Positions 1 through 10,500 of a stretch of DNA of 19,718 bases are shown here, one piece after another. The stretch comes from Methanothrix sp. (GTDB lineage Archaea > Halobacteriota > Methanosarcinia > Methanotrichales > Methanotrichaceae). Each line of letters starts with the position of its first letter. Position 1 is the stretch's first letter. The stretch lies in NCBI GenBank assembly GCA_028688175.1, contig JAQTYS010000016.1, forward strand, positions 1 to 19,718. The letters run 5' to 3'. A program made the translations under genes and the position numbers. The notes under the pieces are model-generated. The model searched no databases and was not told where the DNA came from. It saw only the letters and a program-made list of their open reading frames with translations.

Positions 1-1314
1 CGCCCCAGCAGATGCGACTGGAGGAGAAACGAAGGAGCTGATGGCTGCAGTACAGGCTTCTGGATTCAATTTGACATTATAATTTATCATCCAGGAATTT
101 CCTGGTTGCAGAGAGCCCAGTGGTGCAAGATCAAATATCAATTTGCCCCCTGAAATGGTATGCTGGATTAAGATGTCACCATAATAGGCATAGGGAATAA
201 ATTCCAGCATTGGACTTAGCTCATCAATGATTTTTAAATCATGGATTTCAACATTCCCAGTATTCTGCACCGTGATAGTGAAGGTGGTCTGCATATTCGA
301 AATTATTATCTCAGAGGAGGAGGCCTTGGTAATCTCCAGTTCGCTCGATTGCGTAAACTTGTTACCAAAGTCTGCATTAGTAGACGAAATATCGGTCTGG
401 TCGGACTTGGTTATAGTGACCACACCGGTATCAGAAACCATAACCGTATAAATATTGCCTGCCGGATAGGTCTGAGTCCAGCCTGCATGGATAGAAGGTT
501 CCTCCTCCAGAGTGTAGGTTCCAGGTGAAATGTCGTTAATGCTGTAAGAGCCCAAATCCGCAGGACTGGAGGATGTTGTCGCACTCTTAACTACCACTCC
601 ATCTTGACTTTTCAGATTGATTATCCACTCTCCCAGGCCCGGCTCGTTTGAATCCCATTCACTATTGCCATTTTTATCTTCGAATTTCCTGCCGGAGACG
701 GAGCCTACGGGGGTCTCGCATTGCTTAAAGGATACAGATGCAGAGCCGTAGGTTTTTCTCTCATCATCGCATATGACCTCGCAGGTGTAAATCCCCTCAT
801 TGGTGGTCTGATAAGTTGGAAAGTTCGTGTCAGGGATCATTTCGCCGGAGGGCGAATCACCGATGTACCACTGGTATGAAATTGCGTTGCAGCCGATTAC
901 TACTGCTTCTAGGGTGGCGATGTCGCCCGGGCATATCACCTTATCTGCAATTGTAACACTAAATTCTGGGACGACGAGAAGCTCAGTCTCATTCTGACTG
1001 GTGCATCCATTATCTATCAGAAGGCTGATCAACACCTTTGTAGGCTGCGTCACCAGCGGAGCCGTCCATTGGAAGGTGATATCACTGGAGGTTGTAGGGG
1101 AACCATCCGATGCAATCCATTTGTAACTATAGGTCTCGCCAACAGGCGGGGTTGGGCCGATAAAGGTATAGCTTTCTCCTGCCACATACTGCTTGCTCTC
1201 CCCAAATGAAATGACGATTAAAAATAATATTATCAATATTACCGTAATATGATTTATTTTCCTTGGAGAGATACCTGCAGTCATATGAGATTCATCCTTT
1301 GAAATGGTATTCAT
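1..1314 (-). CDS. Secreted SdrD-B / DUF11 surface protein, module A (C-terminal part beyond the window)
   Basis: The 438 visible codons are open to the window edge. A signal peptide covers about residues 1-40, with hydrophobic core VILIILFLIVISF. An Ig-like strand domain (41-117, QWTAP motif) and a second Ig-like domain (118-198, paired Cys, YQWY and GIYTCEV motifs) follow. One SdrD-B-like Cna-B fold (about 205-318, GRKFEDKNGN to NADFGNK) comes next, then a DUF11 domain (about 326-428). It is the paralogue of the 2079-residue protein at 4566-10805, but has a single SdrD-B unit instead of seven and an extra Ig-like domain. The start codon overlaps the stop of the upstream gene (ATGA, 1311-1314) and no good Shine-Dalgarno site is seen, so translation is probably coupled. 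A second in-frame ATG lies at 1284. The role is inferred to be extracellular and structural or adhesive. Confidence 0.85.
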   Translation of the reverse strand, partial: MNTISKDESHMTAGISPRKINHITVILIILFLIVISFGESKQYVAGESYTFIGPTPPVGETYSYKWIASDGSPTTSSDITFQWTAPLVTQPTKVLISLLIDNGCTSQNETELLVVPEFSVTIADKVICPGDIATLEAVVIGCNAISYQWYIGDSPSGEMIPDTNFPTYQTTNEGIYTCEVICDDERKTYGSASVSFKQCETPVGSVSGRKFEDKNGNSEWDSNEPGLGEWIINLKSQDGVVVKSATTSSSPADLGSYSINDISPGTYTLEEEPSIHAGWTQTYPAGNIYTVMVSDTGVVTITKSDQTDISSTNADFGNKFTQSSELEITKASSSEIIISNMQTTFTITVQNTGNVEIHDLKIIDELSPMLEFIPYAYYGDILIQHTISGGKLIFDLAPLGSLQPGNSWMINYNVKLNPEACTAAISSFVSPPVASAGA

Positions 1315-2159
1315 GCTGATTCAATGTCGGCTTGAGGGACATCGACTACCAGGACTTTCATCTGACTTTGATCGACATGCCACACTCGCCCAAATTCGTC
1401 GACGAAATTTACCGTAAGCTGCAATAGGTGATAGCCCTCTCCATAGTGCTTCCAATCTACTTCAATGCTATTATCTGAGGATTGCATGACAATTTCAGAC
1501 CCATCAATACTCCAGCGAACTTGATATCCTGGGATGAATTGACCAGTTATCTGGGGAGTGTAGACGTTAGGATTAGCTATGCATGTGATGTTATTTCCCT
1601 GGATTTTTACTGTTGGTAGGTCCAAAGGCGTCCAGACATTGATGGTTGAGGCTTTATAGCACTTTGTGGTTCTTTCGCCGCATTTTTTATTAGCATTGTC
1701 ATTTGTATCCCAACTCAATACAAGATCCCTGAGCTCAATCTCCTGGCTGCATTCATAGGAAAAACTGTAGATGTCAAATAGTGATGTACCTGGTGGAACA
1801 ACATCAAGAACATTTACTCCCTCTTCGGCCCAGAGGGAACGAACCAGCAAATTATTTATATAAATATCCGCAAGCAATATAAGTGCTCTTCTATCAGAAT
1901 TTGCATTATTATTTATTTTAATCCATAGATGGGCAGTTGCAGAATTGGCCAAGGTGCAGTCTTGCAGATGATTGCCATTGCTATCTCCCAGGTAAGCCTC
2001 AAGAACGCTTACATCTCCTGCCCGGCATTGAAATTTGCAGTCCGGCCAATCAGCAGCAGACGCAACGTTAAATAAATTTATTAATATAATTAATAATATC
2101 AATACAGATAGCCCTAATTTAATTCTATTTCGAATGGTTATGATGTGCAACCGCGGCAT
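1311..2159 (-). CDS. Secreted cysteine-containing 'WPxC' domain protein, module A
   Basis: This 282-residue protein has a clear signal peptide (residues 1-35, core LSVLILLIILINLF, then ASA) followed by a mature N terminus ADWPDCKFQC. The first half (36-170) is an unrecognised domain with conserved Trp, Cys pairs and the pattern DVSVL...LW...D-IY-N-L...Y-C...LRDLVLSW. It is shared with the N-terminal half of the protein at 10836-12395. The second half is an Ig-like beta-rich domain (QVRWSIDGSE, YHLLQLTV). The frame stays open upstream to 2372, overlapping the previous gene, but that form would bury the signal peptide near residue 90. I chose 2159, which has AGGAG about 11 bases upstream. The stop overlaps the start of the SdrD-type gene by four bases, so the two are probably cotranslated. 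Function unknown; export is well supported. Confidence 0.8.
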   Translation of the reverse strand: MPRLHIITIRNRIKLGLSVLILLIILINLFNVASAADWPDCKFQCRAGDVSVLEAYLGDSNGNHLQDCTLANSATAHLWIKINNNANSDRRALILLADIYINNLLVRSLWAEEGVNVLDVVPPGTSLFDIYSFSYECSQEIELRDLVLSWDTNDNANKKCGERTTKCYKASTINVWTPLDLPTVKIQGNNITCIANPNVYTPQITGQFIPGYQVRWSIDGSEIVMQSSDNSIEVDWKHYGEGYHLLQLTVNFVDEFGRVWHVDQSQMKVLVVDVPQADIESA

Positions 2160-2311
2160 TTGGCTATATACTCCTGAGATGATCACTAACTGCTCACCAA
2201 GAATCACGGTTCGACCAGTTGGAAGTTCGTATGCTCCATCTTGCCAAAAAGAAGAAATGAAGGCTCCCTTCAAGAAGGTCGCCTCCTTTAATCCCTTTAC
2301 CCAAATGACCT

Positions 2312-3070
2312 TCAGAACCCCTCCGTAATCGTATTGGCCGGCTTGGCCACAATTGTAATTATCATCTGGCATGATCCCAAGGGAGTCTTGTCGTTCCCGG
2401 TCTTGGGGTAATATCCCGTGAATACTATATATCTTCCTGTCGGCATGTTATTCCAATTATTAGTAATTGTGTTCGTATCGGGACCCGGAACTTTATAACT
2501 GCCGTATCCTCCCCAGGTAACCGCATTTGCACCGGGGAACTCATCCTCTGGGAAGATCCACCACCGCTGCCGAACTTCTGCGGGGATGCTCCCTGTGCTG
2601 TAGGTATAATCAATATCATCTTCCGTGCAGATGATGGTCTCTTCAGGTGAAGACTCCATGGAGCAATCTTCCGGCTTTAATACTTTGAACTTCGTACATG
2701 CCTGATTGATACAGGTATCTGCCTGCACAGCGGTAACAAATAATTCTACGGAATACCACTCTGAATAACCGGTCTGAGGCACTGTATACTGATATGTGCG
2801 TCCAGGTTCTCCTTCAATCTCTATAGTTTGATCCACAACATTCCCATTGCTATCCTTCGTGATCCACTTATATTTCCAGGTGATTCCTAGGCTGGTTTGT
2901 GTTGCATCAGGTGCGGGACCAGAGACAACAATAGTATCATCCGGAGCGATATTCGTATTGGAAAAAGGACAGGTGTCAACCACAGCAGTTGCAGTTGTTA
3001 TTCCAAATGCCAATAGGAACAACAAGCACATTAAAAATGCCATAGCAATCTTATTTCGATAAAACGACAT
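2312..3070 (-). CDS. Secreted Ig-like repeat protein, module A
   Basis: The ATG at 3070 is preceded by a near-perfect Shine-Dalgarno GAGGTGAT seven bases upstream, so it is preferred over a GTG at 3082. The protein has 252 residues. A signal peptide spans about residues 1-29 (core MAFLMCLLFLLAFGI, then ATA). The mature part reads as two beta-sandwich (Ig-like) segments, 30-130 and 131-250, each with Cys (DTCPFS, DTCINQAC, EDCSM, IICTEDD, GSCQ). No enzyme motif or C-terminal anchor is seen. It is the first gene of the leftward module A set, behind a box A at 3109-3116. About 150 bases separate it from the next gene, with a pyrimidine-rich stretch near 2240-2260 that could act as a U-tract on this strand. 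It occupies the same slot as 12591-13313 and shares a CTED motif with it, though overall similarity is weak. Function unknown; probably an envelope partner of the downstream scaffold protein. Confidence 0.8.
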   Translation of the reverse strand: MSFYRNKIAMAFLMCLLFLLAFGITTATAVVDTCPFSNTNIAPDDTIVVSGPAPDATQTSLGITWKYKWITKDSNGNVVDQTIEIEGEPGRTYQYTVPQTGYSEWYSVELFVTAVQADTCINQACTKFKVLKPEDCSMESSPEETIICTEDDIDYTYSTGSIPAEVRQRWWIFPEDEFPGANAVTWGGYGSYKVPGPDTNTITNNWNNMPTGRYIVFTGYYPKTGNDKTPLGSCQMIITIVAKPANTITEGF

Positions 3071-3108
3071 AATATCTATCACCTCTTGATAATTAATGAA
3101 CTTAACGA

Positions 3109-3116
3109 TATTTATA
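3109..3116 (-). promoter_or_regulatory. Box A (TATA) for the leftward module A genes
   Basis: On the minus strand this reads TATAAATA, a consensus archaeal box A. It lies 39-46 bases before the ATG at 3070. Initiation about 25 bases downstream would give a short leader that still contains the GAGGTGAT ribosome binding site. Confidence 0.6.
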
Positions 3117-3228
3117 CTTTGTTATCAATTAAATTTTCTCTCCTTTTTACTTTAAAAATTAATAAAAATTGTTCATACATTTATATCGTTATTTACTGAA
3201 ATATTTATTATCATCTATTTTTAAGTTA

Positions 3229-3305
3229 AGATAGCTATATGAAAACTATTGACCGCTATCTATAATTACTATATCGGCATAACATTAAATGAATTGTCAA
3301 ATTCA
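3229..3305. promoter_or_regulatory. AT-rich divergent control region of module A with two inverted repeats
   Basis: Two small inverted repeats lie before the NodB-like gene. AGATAGC (3229-3235) pairs with GCTATCT (3255-3261). TGAATT-GTCA-AATTCA spans 3290-3305, 32 bases before the ATG. A weak TATA-like stretch (ACTATATC, about 3268-3275) would place the start of transcription near the second repeat, so that repeat could be an operator. The region is very AT-rich, so repeats this short may be chance. Confidence 0.3.
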
Positions 3306-3336
3306 ATGATTTCAAGAAAATGCGGGAGATATATGA

Positions 3337-4419
3337 ATGTCATATAAAAAAAAAATGGCCATAATGGGATGCATCATTGGCATTTTTCTAATAGTATCGA
3401 TTGGATCGGCTCTATCCAAAGAGAGCATCGTCGTTGTTAATTTGATGATAGATGCAGATATAGATCCTGCCTCAACACCAGAGCAAATAAAGATGGCAGA
3501 AGACTCCTTAATACACCTAACCAATCAGATCGACCCCAAAGGTCTGGGGGCAACCATATTTGTAACCGAGAATATGGTCCGGATGGACAGGCTGGGAGTA
3601 ACCTACCAGGGCACTATGAAGAATCATGAACTGGCTCTTCAGGTCAATAGGAACGATGAGGAGCTGTCTAGCCTTTCCGCCTCCGCTCAAAATAAAAAAT
3701 TGACCGGTGCCAGGGATAAGCTTTATCGATGTTATGTCTGCGGAGGCGAGCATGTGGCTATAAAAGGTTTCCTGCCACCATCATTTGATCAGAATGAGGA
3801 TACATTAAAGATTTTGGAGAAGCTGGGGATAATCTATGATGCCGGATTCCAGGCAGGAGTCATATATCGCCCAGGACACGAAAGCGCCACCTGGCCCTAT
3901 GCCATCGAGGGTTATAATCTATACGCAGTTCCGGTGAGCACCTATCAGATCAACGATGAGCGTGTGTATCTCTCTGATCGTTACCTAAGGGAGGAGAAGA
4001 AGCTGAGCGGTTCACAGTGGTATGATCTCCTGGTGAAGAAGTTCGATGAGAGCTCAGAGAACGGAGATCCCATTGTGGTTATCTTCAGCAATCTGGTCTC
4101 AGGAAGCGGCGATTACCTTGATGCTTACAAGAAATTCATTGATTATGCGCTCTCCAAACAAGCCGCATTTGTAACCACATTGCAACTGGTGGACATGGCT
4201 GCGTCCAGGAAGAAAGGCGGTAAAATCGGTGCCATAGCTGTGACGAATGATGCCAATTTGTCAGTAAATGCCACGGAAATGGGAGTAATACCTAATTGTC
4301 CCACTTGCGGCAAAACAGGAGAAACAGCGACAACCTCGATATTTAACGTTACCGTTCAAAAAGCAAGCGAGTGTTTAGAATGCATCAAGGATTCTGCCAA
4401 TTCCACAAACAGTACCTAG
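3337..4419 (+). CDS. Secreted NodB-like (polysaccharide deacetylase fold) protein with CxxC motifs, module A; metal site missing
   Basis: The protein has 360 residues, with GGAG eight bases before the ATG. A signal peptide spans about residues 5-27. The body resembles the NodB homology fold of polysaccharide deacetylases: a first strand (VVVNLMIDADID, 32-43), GATIFVTENMV (71-81), HELALQVNRNDEELSSLS (97-114), GFLPPSF (144-150), and a closing block with SGSGDYLD and AAFVTT (255-280). The usual catalytic signature is degenerate: no TFDDG and no HxxxH in the second motif. It is therefore probably non-enzymatic or acts differently. CxxC pairs sit at 132/135, 321/324 and 347/350. PGHE (179-182) is conserved in the paralogue at 13778-14782. 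An A10 tract lies at codons 4-6. Convergent with the giant gene and followed by a hairpin terminator. Role inferred: cell-surface glycan binding or envelope assembly. Confidence 0.8.
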   Translation: MSYKKKMAIMGCIIGIFLIVSIGSALSKESIVVVNLMIDADIDPASTPEQIKMAEDSLIHLTNQIDPKGLGATIFVTENMVRMDRLGVTYQGTMKNHELALQVNRNDEELSSLSASAQNKKLTGARDKLYRCYVCGGEHVAIKGFLPPSFDQNEDTLKILEKLGIIYDAGFQAGVIYRPGHESATWPYAIEGYNLYAVPVSTYQINDERVYLSDRYLREEKKLSGSQWYDLLVKKFDESSENGDPIVVIFSNLVSGSGDYLDAYKKFIDYALSKQAAFVTTLQLVDMAASRKKGGKIGAIAVTNDANLSVNATEMGVIPNCPTCGKTGETATTSIFNVTVQKASECLECIKDSANSTNST

Positions 4420-4444
4420 GTGGAGGAATAATCGTATAGTAGTC

Positions 4445-4505
4445 GAGAAGATGCCTGGGCTTGTTTGACCAAAATTTATGTGAAGGCCCAGGCCCTTCTC
4501 TTTTT
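4445..4505 (+). terminator. Hairpin and T-tract terminator after the module A NodB-like gene
   Basis: GCCTGGGC (4453-4460) pairs perfectly with GCCCAGGC (4486-4493). The stem is extended by GAGAAG (4445-4450) with CTTCTC (4495-4500) across a small internal loop. TTTTT and further pyrimidines follow. The opposite strand has no T-run after the stem, so it should mainly stop rightward transcription. Confidence 0.7.
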
Positions 4506-4565
4506 CCCTTTATCTTCTTAAAGGCCGAGTTCCTCTTTCGTTCTTTTTGTAAGGCTCATGGCCTC

Positions 4566-7500
4566 TCAAGGCAGACTGTCGTCACCAGTGCTCATGCACG
4601 AGGCGCAGGTCGGCATGGCCATTGCGTTTCCAGGTTCACCAGCTACGCAGGAGTAGCATGGTATCCAGTCATCACTGCGGATTTGGCTGCTGCAGTTGAG
4701 ACCAAAGCACGTAGGCGGTTGCCAGTCCGAGGATATGGACGAAGGCAGTGCTCCTCCCACGCCTATATCGACCCGAGACTCAACATCAGCCGCAGCCCCA
4801 TCCGGCCCATCAACTGAGAAGGCCTCGATATGAGCCACGTTAACATAGACACCATCCGACTCTGCCATTGCCCTGTAAACAATGGTCCTGTTCTCTCCTG
4901 GAGCCAGGTCGAGGATGGTCCAGGTTATCAGGTTAGACCTGTTCTCAGAAGGCTCCAGAGAAGTGTTGAGCAGTTTCATGAACGCAGGGATCTGGTCCAT
5001 CAAGAAAGCTACCATGGTGTACTTCTCTCGGTTCTTGAGATTCAGGCTGTACCAGACCACCTTCGGGTCTTGGGAATCGATCCAGGCGGTTTTGGAAGCA
5101 GAGATTTGAGGCGGGCAGCAGGTCAGCCAGTTCAGATTGGATACAGAGAAGTTCCTAGCTATTGTCCAGCCGTTCCCGTAATTGCCTGCTGCTTCCACCC
5201 GGTTTATCAGATTGGATGGCTCCTGTGTGATATTCAGTCGCAAGTCTATGATCACCTTGCTGCCGATACCCATAACAGGCAGCGTCCAGTTGGCATAGCT
5301 AGTCGTCAGCTCAGCCGGCCGCAGCGACGAGGTGATGTACTCGGTTCCCGTTGGGAAGACGTCCTTCACATAGACTGGCTCTAAAGCCCGATTGCCGTTG
5401 TTCTCGATGATGATCCGATAGTCAGCATAGGTGGTGTTAAGCAGGTCTACCATTGCCATCTTGCTTAAAGAGATATGTGGTCGGTCATACTTGGCCACAC
5501 CTCCAAGAGAAGTCTTTCTCATGATATCAAATTCTCCGACATAAGTCTCGTCTTGATCTACCTCATCGGTGTCATTCTCTTCCTTGTAGACTGTGCGGAA
5601 GTCGGCCTGACCGGTCACACTGGCCTCGGTTACCATCTCATTGAGGCCTCGGGCGGTTGATTGGAGATCCAGGTTCTCTGCTGAGGAAAATCGCTCGCTG
5701 ATCAGGCTGGTAGGTGTCTTGGACCACATGCCTTCCTTCCATTTTATATCACTGGACGTGGAGAAGGTGGGCGTGTAAACATAGCTGGTCGGCAGATGAG
5801 TGAGGTTGATATCCTTGGCGATATAGTTTACCACCGTACTGATCTTCTCTTCACTCTGATAATTGCCCGTTCCTGACTCGTAAGAGGATTGAGCTTTCCC
5901 AAGATCTCTCTTTGCAGACACATAACCTGTGCCGTTCACGGACTTCTCATACTCTGCATTCTTGCCGTATTCATCGAATTTCTGATTGATACTGAAGCTG
6001 CCCACATAGTCTTCCTGGGACTGGAAGATATCGCTGGCGTTCCAGGTTCTATTCTCATTGGCATCTTTCTTGACTAGGCCGATATGACCTACGCCCTCAA
6101 AGTCGGTTTCAGTCTTCATGGTGCTGCCGTTCTCGTCCAGCTTCAGTGAACTGTTCCGGCTGATGCGATTCGCGTGGGTATATTCCTCGTTTGTGGAGCC
6201 ACCCGTGGCGTAGTTCTTGGCCTCTGCCTTCTCCGACCACTTGCTCTGGAAATCAACATCACGATTATTAGGCAGAGAGAAGGTGGTTGGCTTGTGAGTT
6301 ACAGTCAGGCCCTTGGTCCACTGAATGGAACGGTTGGAATTTTGGTACTTAATCACGTCCTCGCTGGCATACTCGCCGCTGCCGTGCTCCTTGAGGGCGA
6401 CATAGGTCTGAGGAGGGCCGACGTTGACGTCGGCGTATGCAGTGCATTTCTCTACGTAAGCACCTGCGATTTTCGTATACAGTGTTGCTTTATTTTTCAA
6501 TAATAACGGGTTGGTTCGGATGTCGTTATGCACATTAACGAAACCAGTTCCAGTCACTCCCTGATTCATGTCAAAAGAAGTGTTGCCAATGTCCTGTGCT
6601 ACCTGCACTAAGATAATGATCGTACCATCGTTTTTGGTGGGGTCTATATTCCATCTGTTGTTATTACCGTCGTCAATGGGTGTTGGGGATGCAGAAACGA
6701 AGGTTACGCCTCCTGGGTAATCATCCACGATCAGATCTCCTGGCTCATACCATGTTATGTTATATGTCACATAATCTCCTGGCCGAGCAACTTTTGGCGA
6801 AGCGGTCTTAGTTAGGCATTTTGTAACAATGTTCACATTTTCTGTTGCCTTCGCAGTAACCTCATTTCCATCTGGATCCAATGCCGTGGCGGTAACTATG
6901 TTTACTAAATTCGGGCCGTCGCCCGCTTTCACGATGTAGTTCTTGTAATAGCTGCGTGACTCACCTGGGTCCAGGGGATCCGGATCATTAAGGACTATAA
7001 TGCCCAGCTTGTCATCATTGAGGGTCAAAGATGTGAGCGCTACTGTGCCGATGTTCTCCACTGTGTAGGTGTACTTGATGGTCTCGCCCTCTCTTGCGAC
7101 CTCCCGGTCAGCTTTCTTGGAGACCCGAAGACCAATCACCGGCTCACCGGTCTGGCAGTTCCATCCCAAATTAACACAGGCCCTATTGCTCTCCACTTCT
7201 TCATCTAACTCTCCCATGTTTCCATATGCAACAGCGCAATTCGTTAGATATTCCGGTACCGCTAATCCAGGAGTTCTCCTATACTCACTGCTAATCATGT
7301 TGCCATAGGGGTCAACTATTATGATCAGGGTGTCTCCAGTGGCATAGTATCTTACCGTGTAGGTTTTGTAGCCTTTATCCGGCTTATTATACTCTATCTT
7401 TAGAGTCTCATTAGTTGGCAAGAAGGTATAGAGGTCCGAGATAACCTCTCTTCTCATACCATATGTTGTCACAAGGAGGTCGTACTTATCCGGCCTGTTG

Positions 7501-10500
7501 AACTCTGACAATACCACGAATCCTGTTGTTTTATTAAGTACCTCGCTTAGTGTCTCTCCATTTGAGATATTAGTGAAGTTTTTAAGTGTGTAGTTGGCTC
7601 CAGCAATGCTCTTTATATCTGAATAAGAAGTTGCATTGGCTTTGTCGAAAAAGTCTCTTTGTTTCTTAATGCTTTTCAGCTTGGCCTCCAATTTGGTTTT
7701 ATTCCTGGATAGAGCATCAATTAGCTGCATAATATTGGACGGGTCGCTTCTTGCTGCCATTGTTCCAAGCCTTGTCTCATCAGGAGCCAGGATTGGAGGC
7801 AAGGTAGTTATTTTGGAGACTGCGCTGCAGGCATCCGGACTTAATTTAACATTATAAGTAAGAGTCCAGGAATCACCTGGCTGTAAAGAGCCGAGAGGAC
7901 TGAGATCAAATATCAGATTGCCGCCGTCAAAGGTGTGCTGGATTACGATATCACCAAAATATGCATATGGAATAAATTCCAGCATTGGGCTCAACTCGTC
8001 AACGATTTGGATGTTATGAATCTCTATATTTCCAATATTCGTCACAGTAATAACGAACGTGGCCTGTGAATATGGATTTATGATCTCATCAGGAGTCGTC
8101 TTAGTGATCTCAAGGGGAGATTTTACCACGCCTTTACCTAAATATTTGTTTCCAAAATCAGCATCGTTTGATGCTACTTCAGTCAGGTCAGATCTGGTCA
8201 CTGTGATCTGACCGTTTTCAGAAACCACTACAATGTATTTATTGTCCGCCGGGTAGGTTTGGATCCAATCTGACGAAAAAGATGGTACCTCCTCCAGCGT
8301 GTAAGTGCCGGGCAAGATTCCAGTAAAACTATAAGATCCAAGAGTTGCAGTTTCAGTAGACGTCGTTGCACTCTTGATTACGGTATCACCTTGCATCAGA
8401 TTTATCGTCCAACCGCCTAATAGCTCGTTACCCTGTTTGGAGCCGTCTCCTTCGCTATCGTTGAACTTCACACCTGATAGTGAAATATCTACTCCTATCA
8501 CTTGGTTGCCAAAGTCCACATCAGTCGATGCCACCACCGTCTGCCCGGGGTCTGACTTTCTTACTACTATCTGGCCTGAACTTGATATTTCAGCGGTGTA
8601 GATATTGCCTAAAGGAGCAGTTTGAATCCATCCGAGCCTCTGTTCTTCTTCAACGATATAGCTGCCTGGAAAGATTCCGGGAAACGCATAAGCTCCATCC
8701 GGACCGGTTGTGGTGGTGGCAACTATTGTATTCCCACGTTTCAGATTGATGGTCCAGCCTTCCAGGCCCGGCTCACCTTCATCCTTGGCGCCATTGCCGT
8801 TAAGATCTTCGAACTTCATGCCGCTGAGATCAGCAGTACGCACATTGCCAAAATCAATGTTGGTAGGTCCAGGCACGCCAGAGACCAGGGTTACAGTATA
8901 GATGCCGAATGGGCCTGGAAAAGACCGAGACCAGCCATCTTGAACAACCTCTTCTACAGCATAGGTACCGGGAAGAATTCCGGTGAACAAATAAGCTCCA
9001 TCCGGGCCGGTTGTGGCGGTGGCAACTACTGTATCTCCACTAATCAGGTTGATTGTCCAGCCTTCCAGTCCCGGCTCGCCCTCATCCTTGGCACCATTGC
9101 CGTCCAGGTCCTCGAACTTCATGCCGCCAAAGCCTGTGGCACGCATATTGCCAAAATCAATATTATTAGGCCCGGCCACGCCCGAGACCAGGGTTACAGT
9201 GTGGCTACCAGGCGAAGCCGGATAAGTCTGAGACCAGCTTGACTGGGCCACCTCTTCCACCGTGTAAGTTCCAGGAGCAATTCCGGTAAACAGATAAGCT
9301 CCATCCGGACCGGTTGTGGTGGTGGTGGCGACTACGGTATCGCCGCTCTTCAGGTTGATTGTCCAGCCTGCCAGGCCCGGCTCGCTCTCATCCCTGACGC
9401 CATTGCCGTCCAGGTCCTCGAACTTCATGCCGCCAAAACCTGTGGCACGCATATTGCCAAAATCAATGTTAGTAGGTCCAGCCACGCCCGAGACAAGAGT
9501 TACGGTGTGACTGCCAGGCGAAGCCGGATAAGACTGAGACCAGCTTGACTGGGCCACCTCTTCCACTGTATAAGTTCCAGGAGCAATTTCGGTGAACAAA
9601 TAAACTCCATCCGGGCCGGTTGTGGTGGTGGCAATAATTGTATCGCCGCTCTTCAAATTGATTGTCCAGCCTTCCAGTCCCGGCTCGCCCTCATCCCTGG
9701 CACCATTGCCGTTGAGGTCCTCGAACTTCATGCCGCCAAAGCCTGTGGCACGCATATTGCCAAAATCAATGTCGTTAGGTCCGGCCACTCCTGAGACCAG
9801 GGTTACGGTATGGCTGCCAGGCGAGGCCGGATAAGTCTGAGACCAGCTTGACTGGGCCACCTCTTCCACCGTGTAAGTTCCAGGAGCAATTTCGGTAAAT
9901 GCATAAGCTCCATCCGGGCCGGTTGTGGTTGTAGCGACGATTGTATCCCCACTTTTCAGATTGATGGTCCAGCCTGCCAGGCCCGGCTCACCTTCATCCC
10001 TGGCACCATTGCCGTTGAGGTCCTCGAATTTCATGCCGCCAAAGCCTGTGGCACGCATATTGCCAAAATCAATGTCGTTAGGTCCGGCCACGCCTGAGAC
10101 CAGGGTTACGGTATGGCTGCCAGGCGAAGCCGGATAAGACTGAGACCAGCTTGACTGGGCCACCTCTTCCACCGTGTAAGTTCCAGGAGCAATTTCGGTA
10201 AATGCATAAGCTCCATCCGGGCCGGTTGTAGTGGTGGCAACTATTGTATCGCCGCTCTTCAGGTTGATTGTCCAGCCCGCCAAGCCCGGCTCACCTTCAT
10301 CCCTAGCACCATTGCCGTCGAGGTCCTCGAACTTCATGCCGCTGAAACCGGAAAGTGGCAGTACGGTAATCTTAATTTCTGCCATGCCTTTACATGATAA
10401 GAACGCCTTATTGGATGCTATCACTGAAATAGTGACTTGTGTAGGACATTTCACATTGGGTGCGGTCCATAAGAAGGGATCATTATCAGTCCCGGCATTA

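Noticed and set aside
227..528. Overlapping + strand frames inside the module A SdrD/DUF11 gene
   Set aside because: They are antisense to a strongly supported coding region and have no family features.
2160..2372. N-terminal extension of the WPxC protein (start at 2372)
   Set aside because: It would overlap the previous gene and place the signal peptide about 85 residues in; the ATG at 2159 gives a normal signal peptide and has AGGAG upstream.
4461..5384. Two + strand open frames (118 and 184 codons) opposite the 3' end of the giant gene
   Set aside because: They are fully antisense to well-supported DUF11-like coding sequence and have no recognisable domain or signal.
8829..10346. Regular repeats as a possible CRISPR array
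   Set aside because: The 303-bp period is a protein repeat in a long open frame, with no short repeat and unique spacer pattern.
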